DNA of 58,377 nt, from NCBI GenBank assembly GCA_944391515.1, contig CALXTW010000012.1, forward strand, positions 1 through 58,377, given 5' to 3'. The notes beneath the pieces were generated by a model. It was not told the DNA's origin. It worked only from the letters and a program-made list of their open reading frames with translations, and made no database searches. Positions 17,779-26,876 of this stretch are shown one piece after another (position 1 is the first letter of the stretch; each line of letters starts with the position of its first letter). Source of the DNA: an uncultured Alphaproteobacteria bacterium. Its GTDB lineage: Bacteria; Pseudomonadota; Alphaproteobacteria; RF32; CAG-239. Both the position numbers and the translations under genes were made by a program.

Positions 17779-18933
17779 TCAGGTGAGGGCTTCTCTTGGG
17801 CATTTCATGATGCATAAACCACATTTGACACATTGGTCGGGATTGATTTGGGCAATGCCGATTTGGGTTCTTCTTTTGAGTTCCAAGGTCATTTTTTGCA
17901 AAGCACCTGATGGGCAAATGTCTGAGCATTTATGGCACTTATAACTGCAGAAATTTTCTGAATAGTCCAGATGAACAAAGGGGTATTCTTTATTAGCGGG
18001 CTTAATGACTTGGTGTGGGCAGTTTTGAACACATAAATTACAGTTAAGGCATGTATTGGCAAAATGATCTAAGTTTTGGGCTCCGGCGGGAAGTATTGCC
18101 GCTTTGATAGATTGGAGGGCTTTTTCGCCAAATTTAATACCGCTTTTGGCGGCTAAAACAAATAGAGCCAAGGCTGAACCGCCAATGAGCAGTTGGCGAC
18201 GTTGAGGGCTGAATTTGACTTCTTTTTTAGCTTTGTGGGTGTGATAGCTGAGAGCTTTTTGAGGGCATGTGTTTAGGCAATTAAAACATTTGATGCAGGT
18301 TTCGTTATCAACGGTTTTGTCTTTAAAGAAAATACTTCCGGTCGGGCATTTGCGGCTGCAAGCTCCACAACTGACGCATTTGTCTTTATCTATTTGGACT
18401 TGATAAAGAGCATGCTTGGAGATGAGACCAAGTAAGGTACCAATCGGGCAGATGTTGGCACAGAAGACTCGTCCCCATAACCATACTAAAGCGACAATGA
18501 TTAAGAGTGTGGCAATACCTAGGATATTGGCACCGATAACAGAACCAAAGATACTGTATGGGTCAAGTTGGCGAAAAATCAGAGCGCTTCCGCCAAATAA
18601 GGTACCAAAGGTAACGGCGGCAATCAGATATTTCCAACAGCGTGAGCGTTTAGGGGAAAGAGGACGTTTGAACACTAACATCAAAAGTTCTTGTAATAGT
18701 CCTAAAGGGCAGAGGGTTGAACAATAAATTCTTCCCATAAAAAAGGTGAGAATTATGAGGACAATCAGCAAGGCGGCTGAAGCTAGTGTCAGTTCCAGCC
18801 AATTTTTTTGAATTAAGGCGCCAAGTTGTATATCCATAATGTGAATAGGATAAAATAGTCCGGCAAAGCAAAGAATCGTCAGCAAACCAATAATGGTGGC
18901 TAAAGTTATTCTTAAAATGCGAAGTTTTTTCAT
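17779..18933 (-). CDS. Membrane polyferredoxin, NapH/MauN-like 4Fe-4S protein (interrupted by TGA)
   Basis: 384 aa up to the TGA. The N-terminal half has four to five transmembrane helices with the NapH-type cysteine pairs STLCPLG and ANICPIGTLLG. After this come ferredoxin motifs CVSCGACSRKCP, CIKCFNCLNTCP, CLNCNLCVQNCP, CSYKCHKCSDICP and CVKCGLCIMKCP. A Tat-like RRQLLIGGSALALF segment near 250 precedes the second module, making it look like a NapH-NapG fusion. It would carry electrons from quinol or a cytosolic donor across the membrane. Position just upstream of tatAC, the Fe-S reductase and the exported flavodoxin supports that role. The last ferredoxin motif lies beyond the stop. Confidence 0.8.
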   Translation of the reverse strand: MKKLRILRITLATIIGLLTILCFAGLFYPIHIMDIQLGALIQKNWLELTLASAALLIVLIILTFFMGRIYCSTLCPLGLLQELLMLVFKRPLSPKRSRCWKYLIAAVTFGTLFGGSALIFRQLDPYSIFGSVIGANILGIATLLIIVALVWLWGRVFCANICPIGTLLGLISKHALYQVQIDKDKCVSCGACSRKCPTGSIFFKDKTVDNETCIKCFNCLNTCPQKALSYHTHKAKKEVKFSPQRRQLLIGGSALALFVLAAKSGIKFGEKALQSIKAAILPAGAQNLDHFANTCLNCNLCVQNCPHQVIKPANKEYPFVHLDYSENFCSYKCHKCSDICPSGALQKMTLELKRRTQIGIAQINPDQCVKCGLCIMKCPREALT

Positions 18934-18941
18934 TTTTCCTC

Positions 18942-20300
18942 TTATAGACTATTTAGAATTTGGTTGGTGCGGGCAAGATTGGTCATGATTTCTTTGATTT
19001 TGTCTTCTTGTCCGGCGTTTTCAAAAATATATAAGGCATCATGAAAACATTCTAACGCGTCCTCCAGAGAAGAGCGGTCCTCGTTTTGACGGCCGAGGCG
19101 ATAGCAAATTTCGCCGATGCTTTCTTGGATAAGAGCCCAATTAATCGGGTCTCTTTTTTCGGTGATGACACGTTGTTGATTGCGGTAGCTCGTGATGGCT
19201 AATTCGTTGATTTCATTGCTCTTGGTTATGTTCCCGAGTAAGGCTAGTTTTTGTCCTAGGTTTCCTTGAAGAATTGCCCAAAAGTTCGGAAATAGAGCGT
19301 AGGTATAAATCTTTTCGGCTTCTCGCAAATGGAAAACAGAATCGCGTAAGGCTTGAAGGTCTTCCTTTTGTTTCCAATAATTAAAATAGAGGAGGGATAA
19401 TTTGTAAGAAATGTATCCGTAATCGTAAGGGTAGGTATATTTGCCAAGGTAGCGTTGCGCTTGGTGGTAATATTCGATTGCTCCTTTGAAGTACGCTATC
19501 GGTCTTGTTTCCATCTTATAAGTGGCATTGTCGTATAGTTGTCCGAGATGGTAGTAAATGCAACCTAAATGGAGGGGGGAACTTATTAAATCTTGGTGCT
19601 TGATGGCGGTTTCAAACAAACTTTTGGTGATTTTGAAATCTTTTTCCTCTTTATTGTCATGAGCATAACTTAAGTAAATTATTCCTAAAAAGTTCATGAT
19701 ATAGGGCATATATTCAACCGAAACGGCTTTGGCTGAATTATCTTTGGAAAGCTTATCAATTACTTTTTTGAGCAAATATTTTTTTTGAATGCGGGCCGCT
19801 CCATTCGTAGGGATTATGGCACTGATGATTGCTCCGTAAATTACATCCAAAATTGCCGGCGGAAATTGGGCCGGATTTTCAAAAAAAGAAGCAGGAAAGT
19901 AAAAACTATCTAACAAAGACAGATAGCTTCCTTCCGGGTGCTCATATTGTTGGGCTGTTTGAAAATTGAGGCGGATACGGTTGTTTTCGCGATAGCCCCA
20001 GATGATGACATCGGCATGTGTGCGCTCAATGATGCTTTGACCATTGTCAATCAAGTCAAAGAGTGTTTTGCTCTCAAAATTAAGAAAGTTTTTGGGAAAA
20101 ATTTCATCATAAAATCCAACAGCAATACCTTCTTTTGTGCTGAGAAGACGAGCTAAATTTTCTCCGCCGTTACTTTCAATATTATCCAAAAAATCAATCA
20201 CAACCACGCGAAATTTTATCGCATTGTAAGAGGGTAAAATTTCTGTTTTACCATGCGGTGCGGAAAAGATTTTTTTTAAGGTAGAGAGAATGCTCATCAA
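18942..20300 (-). CDS. TPR-like protein, 452 aa
   Basis: No signal peptide or membrane segment. The first 150 residues form an alpha/beta domain (FRVVVIDFLDNIES, ADVIIWGYRENNRI) resembling domains found with TPR arrays. Residues 200-450 are helical with tetratricopeptide-like spacing, for example CIYYHLGQLYDNAT, AIEYYHQAQRYLGK, LIQESIGEICYRLGR and DALECFHDALYIFE. It is likely a protein-protein interaction factor. The gene starts 3 nt after the PNPT-like gene ends and sits 8 nt from the polyferredoxin start, so it is part of one operon. Function not assigned. Confidence 0.65.
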   Translation of the reverse strand: MMSILSTLKKIFSAPHGKTEILPSYNAIKFRVVVIDFLDNIESNGGENLARLLSTKEGIAVGFYDEIFPKNFLNFESKTLFDLIDNGQSIIERTHADVIIWGYRENNRIRLNFQTAQQYEHPEGSYLSLLDSFYFPASFFENPAQFPPAILDVIYGAIISAIIPTNGAARIQKKYLLKKVIDKLSKDNSAKAVSVEYMPYIMNFLGIIYLSYAHDNKEEKDFKITKSLFETAIKHQDLISSPLHLGCIYYHLGQLYDNATYKMETRPIAYFKGAIEYYHQAQRYLGKYTYPYDYGYISYKLSLLYFNYWKQKEDLQALRDSVFHLREAEKIYTYALFPNFWAILQGNLGQKLALLGNITKSNEINELAITSYRNQQRVITEKRDPINWALIQESIGEICYRLGRQNEDRSSLEDALECFHDALYIFENAGQEDKIKEIMTNLARTNQILNSL

Positions 20301-20303
20301 TCT

Positions 20304-21374
20304 TTACTCGTCTTTCTTGTTTTGTCTTTTGATGCTGTTGAGGTTGTTTTTGAGGTCATTAAAGACTTCTTTGTTTATTTCGGAAAAACTTTGTTCCGGT
20401 GTTTGCCAATTCAACAGATGGTGTAAAAACCATAAACTTAAAATGATACCTAAAACCAAAAGAGAATAATTGTTGGGTGAGTAAGCTTGAAAACAGCCAA
20501 AAATAAGCAAGATGCAATTGAGTTTGGCTATATTTTCGCAAATTAAACTCGGCTCTAATCCGGAAACATTGGTTTGATAGGTGATGGTGTTGGCTTGGAT
20601 ATTTTGATATTGGTCTTTGAGGGAAAGTTTTTTTATCAGAGCTAAGCCGGTATCAATAATATATGATATACTGAAGATTAAAATAGGGGTTGCACAGCCT
20701 TCTTGAGCACAAAGCAGATAAAATCCGGTGATGAAAAAGGCCAAAGCTTGGCATCCTGCCGTATTTAAGCGTAGTTGAGAAGGATACCAGTTGTAAATTG
20801 CAAAAGATAAGGTTATGGCAAGTAAGATACCGCTCATGCCACCAAACAAAATAGGAAGAGCCCCGATGAAAGAAAGGATAATCGCTCCTATAAGGGGAAA
20901 AGAGGTTTGTGTTGGCAAGAGACCATCCAGGCCATTGAGATATTGATAGCAAAAAACAAAAGAACAAAAAATTGCTAAAGTTAAAAGTCGGTCCACTATT
21001 AAAGGTAAGGTACCGTTAAACAGCAGAAAGCCTTGCGGTAAAAAGATAGTTAAAATCAGTGCTGATACTGTAAGTAAAATAATCCCCATAATTTGAGAGC
21101 GGCAAAAGCCTAAAAAAGTTAGCAGGCTACCGCCAAAGATAAGTCCAATATTGGTGAGGGAGATGTCAAATAGTTGGTCATATTGCGGGGGTAAAAACCA
21201 ATAAAGGCCAACAAAACCGATGGTAGATGTGGTTATGAATGGAACAACGGGATTGTTATAGACTTTTTGTTCATCGGCAAAAGCCGGGTTTTTATTGAGT
21301 ATGGCATACCAAATATAAGACAAGAAAAAACAACTCACTACAATGGCAAAAATTAACAAAAATGTTGTATCCAT
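20304..21374 (-). CDS. PNPT-like integral membrane protein (WecA/MraY relative, degenerate)
   Basis: 356 aa with about ten transmembrane segments. CYQYLNGLDGLLPTQ near 141-155 matches the NxxDGIDGL motif of polyprenyl-phosphate sugar-1-phosphate transferases such as WecA. However, the DDxxD metal-binding motif expected about 40 residues earlier is replaced by LGFCRSQIMG, and the late HHH-type loop is not visible. It may therefore be an inactive or strongly divergent family member. It lies in the operon with the TPR and polyferredoxin genes. No other cell-surface polysaccharide genes are adjacent. Confidence 0.55.
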   Translation of the reverse strand: MDTTFLLIFAIVVSCFFLSYIWYAILNKNPAFADEQKVYNNPVVPFITTSTIGFVGLYWFLPPQYDQLFDISLTNIGLIFGGSLLTFLGFCRSQIMGIILLTVSALILTIFLPQGFLLFNGTLPLIVDRLLTLAIFCSFVFCYQYLNGLDGLLPTQTSFPLIGAIILSFIGALPILFGGMSGILLAITLSFAIYNWYPSQLRLNTAGCQALAFFITGFYLLCAQEGCATPILIFSISYIIDTGLALIKKLSLKDQYQNIQANTITYQTNVSGLEPSLICENIAKLNCILLIFGCFQAYSPNNYSLLVLGIILSLWFLHHLLNWQTPEQSFSEINKEVFNDLKNNLNSIKRQNKKDE

Positions 21375-21462
21375 CTTAAACCCCTTACATCAATATGGTT
21401 GTTTTATTTGTTTTTTATAATCTATTTTAGCTTTTTCTTCAATAATGAAGTTTTATTGTTCC

Positions 21463-22443
21463 TCAGGAAGATTGGTCTTTTAAGATTTGTTCGTACAAGT
21501 CTTTAAGCAACAAGTTTATGGTGGGAAGTTGGCACTTGTGTTCAAAGGCGGCTTGTTGAATGATGGAACTTAAAAAGTCTAAATCTCCGGCTTGAGAGTT
21601 TTGAATTTGCTCTGCAAGTGGAAAATTATATTGTGACGGAATGTTGAATATTTGTTTGAGGAGCTCGTCGGGGTTATATGGCGGAAGGGTTTTGGGGGGC
21701 AGAAGAGATATTTCTTGCAGGCAAGATAATAGTTGCTCCCGAAGAGCTTTGTTTTTGGTGATTTCAAAAATGTTTTTACCAGAGGCGGCCGTCATGAGAG
21801 AGCATGGAGCATAAATGCAAAAAGAATTCCAAAAAGCCAGTGTGTCTAAGCTGCAATTTTGGAGCTCAATATTGGCCTTTTGCGCCAGTTCGGAAAAGGC
21901 TTGATAATTATATGATGAGGTTTCGGCGCATAATGTGATTTTGGGCGCCTGACCGTAAACGGTGATTTGTTGGCTGCCAGATTTTAGCCAGCCTTCATAG
22001 TAGGCTTTGGTGACGGGGCAGCCTAAAATATCAGAAATTAGATTTTCATCTTTGGCCGGGGTAAAGCTGATGATAGGGACGTTTTTTAGTTTGCTTTTGG
22101 TTAGAGACAGTAAATTGGATTTTAACAGTGTCGGGGTGGTGGCAATGATAACCATTTGTGGGTCTTCTTTTTGCCAGACGGCCGTTTCTAATCTGCAATG
22201 GAGTTTTTGTAATTGATAGTCTTCTTTGATGGTGATGCCGTTAGTGCTTAAGCTGGTGTTGTCTTTTTCTCCGGCAAGAATGATGGTGCGAATACCTGAG
22301 GTGGTAAATTTGGCTGCTAAAAAGCAAGCAATCGGTGTGTTGCCTAAAATATATACAGGGCTTCCCATCAAGGCGAGAGGCTGTTCGGGTGACGAAATTG
22401 GTTTTTGGGCGGTTTGAGCTAGAGTAATTTTTTTAAACAGCAT
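21463..22443 (-). CDS. Ketopantoate reductase (PanE/ApbA)-like protein
   Basis: 326 aa. A Rossmann-type start (VYILGNTPIACFLAAKFTTSG, about 30-50) is followed by the mid-region MVIIATTPTLLKSNLL and a C-terminal domain whose segment DLDFLSSIIQQAAFEHKCQL resembles the PanE end (E-hD-x-h-x-G--h...G---P-N). The glycine-rich loop and catalytic Lys region are weakly conserved, and the N terminus carries about 25 extra residues. It could be a divergent NAD(P)-binding dehydrogenase rather than a true PanE. Its ATG abuts the rsmB stop codon, so they are coupled. Confidence 0.55.
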   Translation of the reverse strand: MLFKKITLAQTAQKPISSPEQPLALMGSPVYILGNTPIACFLAAKFTTSGIRTIILAGEKDNTSLSTNGITIKEDYQLQKLHCRLETAVWQKEDPQMVIIATTPTLLKSNLLSLTKSKLKNVPIISFTPAKDENLISDILGCPVTKAYYEGWLKSGSQQITVYGQAPKITLCAETSSYNYQAFSELAQKANIELQNCSLDTLAFWNSFCIYAPCSLMTAASGKNIFEITKNKALREQLLSCLQEISLLPPKTLPPYNPDELLKQIFNIPSQYNFPLAEQIQNSQAGDLDFLSSIIQQAAFEHKCQLPTINLLLKDLYEQILKDQSS

Positions 22444-23709
22444 TTATTTTACCTTGGTTAAGCGCGCAACGAAAAAGGCATCACATCCGCCATATGATTG
22501 GAGATGGAAGGGAAGAGTCCTAATGAAGCCTTCGGGCGTTATGATAGCAGGAAATTTTTTGGAAGTTAACGGCGAAATTTTGAATTCGTTATGAGTTGTT
22601 AAAAAGTCTGATATTTGTTTTTCGCCTTCCTCTTTAGCAATGGAACAAGTGCAATAAATGAGCGTTCCTTGCGGGACAAGAGCTTTGGAAATGTGCTCTA
22701 AAATTTGTTTTTGGAGCTCGGCTTGGCGCAAAACGTCAAATTTGGTTTTGAGGTGCAAAACTTCAGGATGACGGCGGAAAATTCCGGTTGCCGAACAGGG
22801 AGCGTCCAGCAAAATTACGTCAAAAGGCTTATCTGTAAAAGTTTGCAAATAATTGAGAGCATCGGCGCAGATAATTTTTTGGGGCGAAAAATGCAAGCGC
22901 TCCATATTTTGTCTTAGAGTATTTAGTCTTTGTTGCGAGTTATCAAGCGAGGTAACTATGGCTCCTTGGTTGATGAGTTGGGCTGTTTTTCCGCCAGGGG
23001 CAGCGCAAAGATCGAGAACTCTTTTGCCTTTTAGGTCAGGTAAAACAGATACGGCTAATGAGGCGGCGTAGTCTTGTACCCACCATTGGCCGCTTGCGTA
23101 TCCTTCTAAAGATTGTATTTTTCCTGCGTTCGGTAAGGTAATGGAATTTTCGGAAATCCATTGCCCTTCAAGCTTTTCTGCCCAGCTTTGCGGGTTATCT
23201 TTGACGCTGATGGTCAGAGCTGGTTCCTGAAGAGCTGAAACTTGTAGTTGGCTAATGGTTTCTTTTGAATAAGAATTGTTTAATATCTCTAAAAAAGAAT
23301 CGGGAAAAACTTCGCTTCTGTTATGTTTTAATAAGATGTCTTTTTCAGATGAAATGCGTCTTAAAACGGCGTTGGCAAAGCCCGCGAGGTATTTGTCGCA
23401 GTGCTTTTTTACCAGATTAACATAGGAGTTAATTACCGCATAGTCCGGTGTATCCATAAACAAAAGTTCGCAAGCGCCGGCCTCTATGGCAGAATCGGCA
23501 AAAGCAGCTTTGGCGGGGAGTTTCTTTTTTATGAATTGACGCATTACTTTGCGCAGAAAAACATGGCGGCGCAGAGAGGTTAAGGTCAACATCTTAATAA
23601 AACCATGCTCCGTGCCTGAGGATTGCTCTAAATCTTGGAGTGAAGATGGGTCTTTTTGAGTGAATATTTGGCGCAAAATTTCGGTTGCGATTTCTCTTGG
23701 GTCTGCCAT
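22444..23709 (-). CDS. rsmB: 16S rRNA (cytosine-967-C5)-methyltransferase RsmB-like
   Basis: About 421 aa. An N-terminal NusB-like helical domain (residues 1-140) precedes a SAM-dependent m5C methyltransferase domain. Motif I is VLDLCAAPGGKTAQL, motif IV is LLDAPCSATGIFRRHPE (release cysteine) and motif VI is LIYCTCSIAKEE (catalytic cysteine). It modifies rRNA in the small subunit. I chose the ATG at 23709, which has AAAAGGAAAG just upstream; an in-frame ATG at 23766 would add 19 residues. It heads the minus-strand block and is divergent from the DUF3576 gene. Confidence 0.88.
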   Translation of the reverse strand: MADPREIATEILRQIFTQKDPSSLQDLEQSSGTEHGFIKMLTLTSLRRHVFLRKVMRQFIKKKLPAKAAFADSAIEAGACELLFMDTPDYAVINSYVNLVKKHCDKYLAGFANAVLRRISSEKDILLKHNRSEVFPDSFLEILNNSYSKETISQLQVSALQEPALTISVKDNPQSWAEKLEGQWISENSITLPNAGKIQSLEGYASGQWWVQDYAASLAVSVLPDLKGKRVLDLCAAPGGKTAQLINQGAIVTSLDNSQQRLNTLRQNMERLHFSPQKIICADALNYLQTFTDKPFDVILLDAPCSATGIFRRHPEVLHLKTKFDVLRQAELQKQILEHISKALVPQGTLIYCTCSIAKEEGEKQISDFLTTHNEFKISPLTSKKFPAIITPEGFIRTLPFHLQSYGGCDAFFVARLTKVK

Positions 23710-23852
23710 ATTTGTCTTTCCTTTTGTTTGCTTCGACATTTTAAGCAGATATTTGCCTAAATACAAGTGAGAAAATTATTTATGACTCTTGTCAAAACAA
23801 GAAAAATCATATACCTTTGTGCAAAAGTTAATTTTTTGCAGGAATACTGAAA

Positions 23853-24317
23853 ATGAAAAAACAATTACTTTGTTTGTTGGGCTCGGTTTTGCTCATATCC
23901 GGGTGCTCTTGGTTCTCGGCTCTTAATCCTTGGAGTGAAGAGAAAAGACCTCAAGCTCAACCACAAGAACAAAATATCGTTGCTCAAAAGATTGTTAATC
24001 GCTATTTGTGGCAGGCCAGCATGGAAAAAATGTCTAAAATGCCATTGCAAAATACTGATTTGCAAAATGGGGTGATTACCAGTGATTGGATGGTGGTTAA
24101 CGGTGTTCCTAATGAAAAATTCAAAATCGTTACAAAAGTCTTGGGTCCGGATTTGCGGGCCGACGGCCTGAAAGTTGAAGTTTTAAAAATGGACAGAGTT
24201 AACGGTGAGTGGGTTGAAGCTCAGCCTAACCAAAGACTCGCTTCCGAAATCGAAAAAATTATATTGAAACAAGCTAGTATTTTATACCGCAGAGCTGTTG
24301 CGGCTGGAGAGGAATAA
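23853..24317 (+). CDS. DUF3576-type lipoprotein
   Basis: 154 aa. The signal peptide ends in the lipobox LISGC (Cys at residue 18), so it is a predicted lipoprotein. The remainder (IVNRYLWQASMEKMSKMPL, ITSDWMVVNGVPNEKFKI, ILYRRAVAAGEE) corresponds to the alphaproteobacterial DUF3576 family, usually found directly before leuS, as here (6 nt gap). It is likely an envelope protein of unknown function. The order DUF3576-leuS-lptE-holA is a strong alphaproteobacterial marker. Confidence 0.85.
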   Translation: MKKQLLCLLGSVLLISGCSWFSALNPWSEEKRPQAQPQEQNIVAQKIVNRYLWQASMEKMSKMPLQNTDLQNGVITSDWMVVNGVPNEKFKIVTKVLGPDLRADGLKVEVLKMDRVNGEWVEAQPNQRLASEIEKIILKQASILYRRAVAAGEE

Positions 24318-24323
24318 AAAATA

Positions 24324-26810
24324 ATGACAAAAAACGCTAGATATAACGGTAAAGAAACTTTTGATGAATGGAAAAAAGAGTGGGCTTTAGAAGAACGCTA
24401 TAATTTCCATACAATAGAAGAAAAATGGCAAAAAATTTGGGATGATGAAAAAGCCTATAAGGTTGAAATTGATAAAAATAAGCAAAAATTTTATGCTTTG
24501 GTTGAGTTTCCTTATCCGTCAGGTGCCGGATTGCACGTCGGTCACCCGCGCTCTTATACCGCTTTGGATGTGATTGCCAGAAAAAAGAGAATGCAAGGCT
24601 TTAATGTTTTGTATCCGATGGGATTTGATGCTTTTGGTTTGCCGGCTGAAAACTATGCTATAAAAACCGGTGTGCATCCGGCTGTTTCTACCGAAGCAAA
24701 TATTAAAAACTTTACCAGACAGATGAAATCTATCGGTTTTAGCTTTGACTGGGACAGATGCATTAATACTTCTGATCCAAGCTATTATAAGTGGACCCAA
24801 TGGATGTTTATTAAACTCTTTGAAAAAGGGTTGGCTTACAAAGATAAAATGGCAATTAACTGGTGTCCGAGCTGCAAAGTCGGTTTGGCTAACGAAGAAG
24901 TTGTGAACGGTTGTTGCGAACGTTGCGGTGCTCAAGTTATTCGTCGTGATAAAGAGCAATGGATGGTCGCTATTACCAAATATGCCGACAGATTAATTGA
25001 TGATTTGAAAGATTTGGACTTTATTGACCGCGTAAAATCTCAGCAAATTAACTGGATTGGCCGCTCAGAAGGTGCTGAACTTGATTTTGGTTTGGTTGAT
25101 GAAAACGGTAGTGCAATGGATGGCAAAAAATTAACCGTATTTACCACCAGACCTGATACGGCCTTTGGTGTTACTTATATGGTTTTGGCTCCGGAACATC
25201 CGTATGTGGCTGAACTTATGGGGCGTTTTGAAAACCAAGACGAAGTTAAGGCATATGTCGCAAAGACGGCGACAAAGTCTGACCTGCAACGCTCTATGGA
25301 TGATTCAAAAACCGGTGTGGAATTAAAAGGTATTAAAGCCAAAAATCCATATAATGGCAAACTTATTCCGGTCTTTATTTCAGATTATGTTTTGATGGGA
25401 TATGGAACAGGTGCCATTATGGCGGTTCCGGCTCATGACCAAAGAGACTATGACTTTGCCAAAGCTTTCAATTTGCCGATTATTCAAGTTTTGGCAGGCG
25501 GTGATATCTCTCAACAAGCTTATGAGGAAGATGGTGAACATATTAACTCATCTTTCCTTGACGGCATGAACAAAGAAGAAGGGATGAGAGCGGCAATTGA
25601 TTATGCTGTTAAACAAGGTTTTGGTCGCTCAAAAGTAAATTATAAACTCAGAGATTGGGTATTCTCTCGTCAACGTTATTGGGGGGAGCCAATTCCGATG
25701 GTTTATTGCGAACACTGTGGTTGGCAGCCAATTCCTGAATCTGAATTGCCGCTGACTTTGCCGCCGGTTCCTGATTATCATCCGAATGACGAAGGTGAAT
25801 CTCCGCTTTCTAAGGCTGATGAAAGCTGGCTTTATACCAAATGTCCGAAATGCGGTGCAAGAGCTCGCAGAGAAACCGATACCATGCCGAACTGGGCCGG
25901 TTCTTCTTGGTACTTCTTGCGTTATTGTGATCCACACAATGATAAAGAATTTGCCTCGAAAGAAGCTTTGGATTATTGGATGAATGTGGATTGGTATAAC
26001 GGCGGTATGGAGCATACCACGCTTCACTTGCTTTATTCTCGTTTTTGGCACAAGTTTTTGTATGATTTAGGTTTGGTTCCGACTAAAGAACCTTATCAGC
26101 GCAGAACCTCTCATGGTATGATTTTGGCTGAAAACGGCGAAAAAATGTCAAAATCGCGCGGTAATGTGATTAATCCTGATGATATTATCGCATCATATGG
26201 TGCTGATACTTTCCGTTTGTATGAAATGTTTATCGGGCCGTTTGATCAAGTAGCTATGTGGTCAGATGAAAGCTTGATGGGTGTTTATCGTTTCGTTTGC
26301 AAAGTATATGCTTTGTTTGCGAAAGTTGATGAAACTCTTGAGCCGAGTGCCGATGATTTGCGTGCTATGCATAAGTGCATTTTGGAAGTAACGGAACGTG
26401 TTGATCAAATGAAGTTTAATACTGCGGTTTCTTCTTTGATGACTTATGTAAACTACTTGAGCTCAAAAGAGAAAATTGCAAAAGAGCTTTATGCTAATTT
26501 GATTAAACTCTTATCTCCATTCACACCGCACTTGGCTGAAGAAATGTGGGCTCGTTTGGGTAACACAACTTTGGTTATTGCAGAATCTTGGCCGAAAGGT
26601 GATGCAAAGTTGGCTGAAGATACGGAAGTAACCTATGCTGTACAAATTTGCGGTAAGATGCGTGGAACCATTCAAATGCCTAAAGATGCTTCCAAAGAAG
26701 AAGTTGAGGCTAAGGCTTTGACTTTGGAAAATGTTAAGAAGCAACTTGAAGGCAAAGAAATCAAAAAAGTGATTGTGGTTCCCAATCGTTTGATTAATTT
26801 GGTTGCTTAA
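24324..26810 (+). CDS. leuS: Leucyl-tRNA synthetase
   Basis: 828 aa class I synthetase charging tRNA-Leu. The HIGH signature appears as GLHVGHPRSYT (about 66-76) and the KMSKS loop as GEKMSKSRGN (about 604-613). The CP1 editing domain contains the TTRPDTAFG threonine-rich motif (about 273-281), and zinc-type CxxC pairs are present (WCPSCK, CCERCG). The N terminus has about 25 residues before the usual RYNFHTIEEKWQ start. Length is slightly under the common 860. First long gene of an operon with lptE and holA. Confidence 0.97.
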   Translation: MTKNARYNGKETFDEWKKEWALEERYNFHTIEEKWQKIWDDEKAYKVEIDKNKQKFYALVEFPYPSGAGLHVGHPRSYTALDVIARKKRMQGFNVLYPMGFDAFGLPAENYAIKTGVHPAVSTEANIKNFTRQMKSIGFSFDWDRCINTSDPSYYKWTQWMFIKLFEKGLAYKDKMAINWCPSCKVGLANEEVVNGCCERCGAQVIRRDKEQWMVAITKYADRLIDDLKDLDFIDRVKSQQINWIGRSEGAELDFGLVDENGSAMDGKKLTVFTTRPDTAFGVTYMVLAPEHPYVAELMGRFENQDEVKAYVAKTATKSDLQRSMDDSKTGVELKGIKAKNPYNGKLIPVFISDYVLMGYGTGAIMAVPAHDQRDYDFAKAFNLPIIQVLAGGDISQQAYEEDGEHINSSFLDGMNKEEGMRAAIDYAVKQGFGRSKVNYKLRDWVFSRQRYWGEPIPMVYCEHCGWQPIPESELPLTLPPVPDYHPNDEGESPLSKADESWLYTKCPKCGARARRETDTMPNWAGSSWYFLRYCDPHNDKEFASKEALDYWMNVDWYNGGMEHTTLHLLYSRFWHKFLYDLGLVPTKEPYQRRTSHGMILAENGEKMSKSRGNVINPDDIIASYGADTFRLYEMFIGPFDQVAMWSDESLMGVYRFVCKVYALFAKVDETLEPSADDLRAMHKCILEVTERVDQMKFNTAVSSLMTYVNYLSSKEKIAKELYANLIKLLSPFTPHLAEEMWARLGNTTLVIAESWPKGDAKLAEDTEVTYAVQICGKMRGTIQMPKDASKEEVEAKALTLENVKKQLEGKEIKKVIVVPNRLINLVA

Positions 26811-26820
26811 CTTGAATTAT

Positions 26821-26852
26821 TCGGAGACGGATTAAAAATAGTTCGTCTCCGA
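26821..26852 (+). other. Stem-loop between leuS and lptE
   Basis: TCGGAGACG and CGTCTCCGA pair perfectly around a 14-nt loop in the 66-nt gap, followed by only four Ts. It may partly terminate or stabilise the leuS message. Confidence 0.5.
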
Positions 26853-26876
26853 TACTTTTGAAAAAAAGGATGTTTT

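Noticed and set aside
17779-17781. Reassignment of TGA to tryptophan in this genome
   Set aside because: tatC and the methyltransferase at 28585 end with TGA, and Trp is encoded by TGG throughout, so a general code change is not supported.
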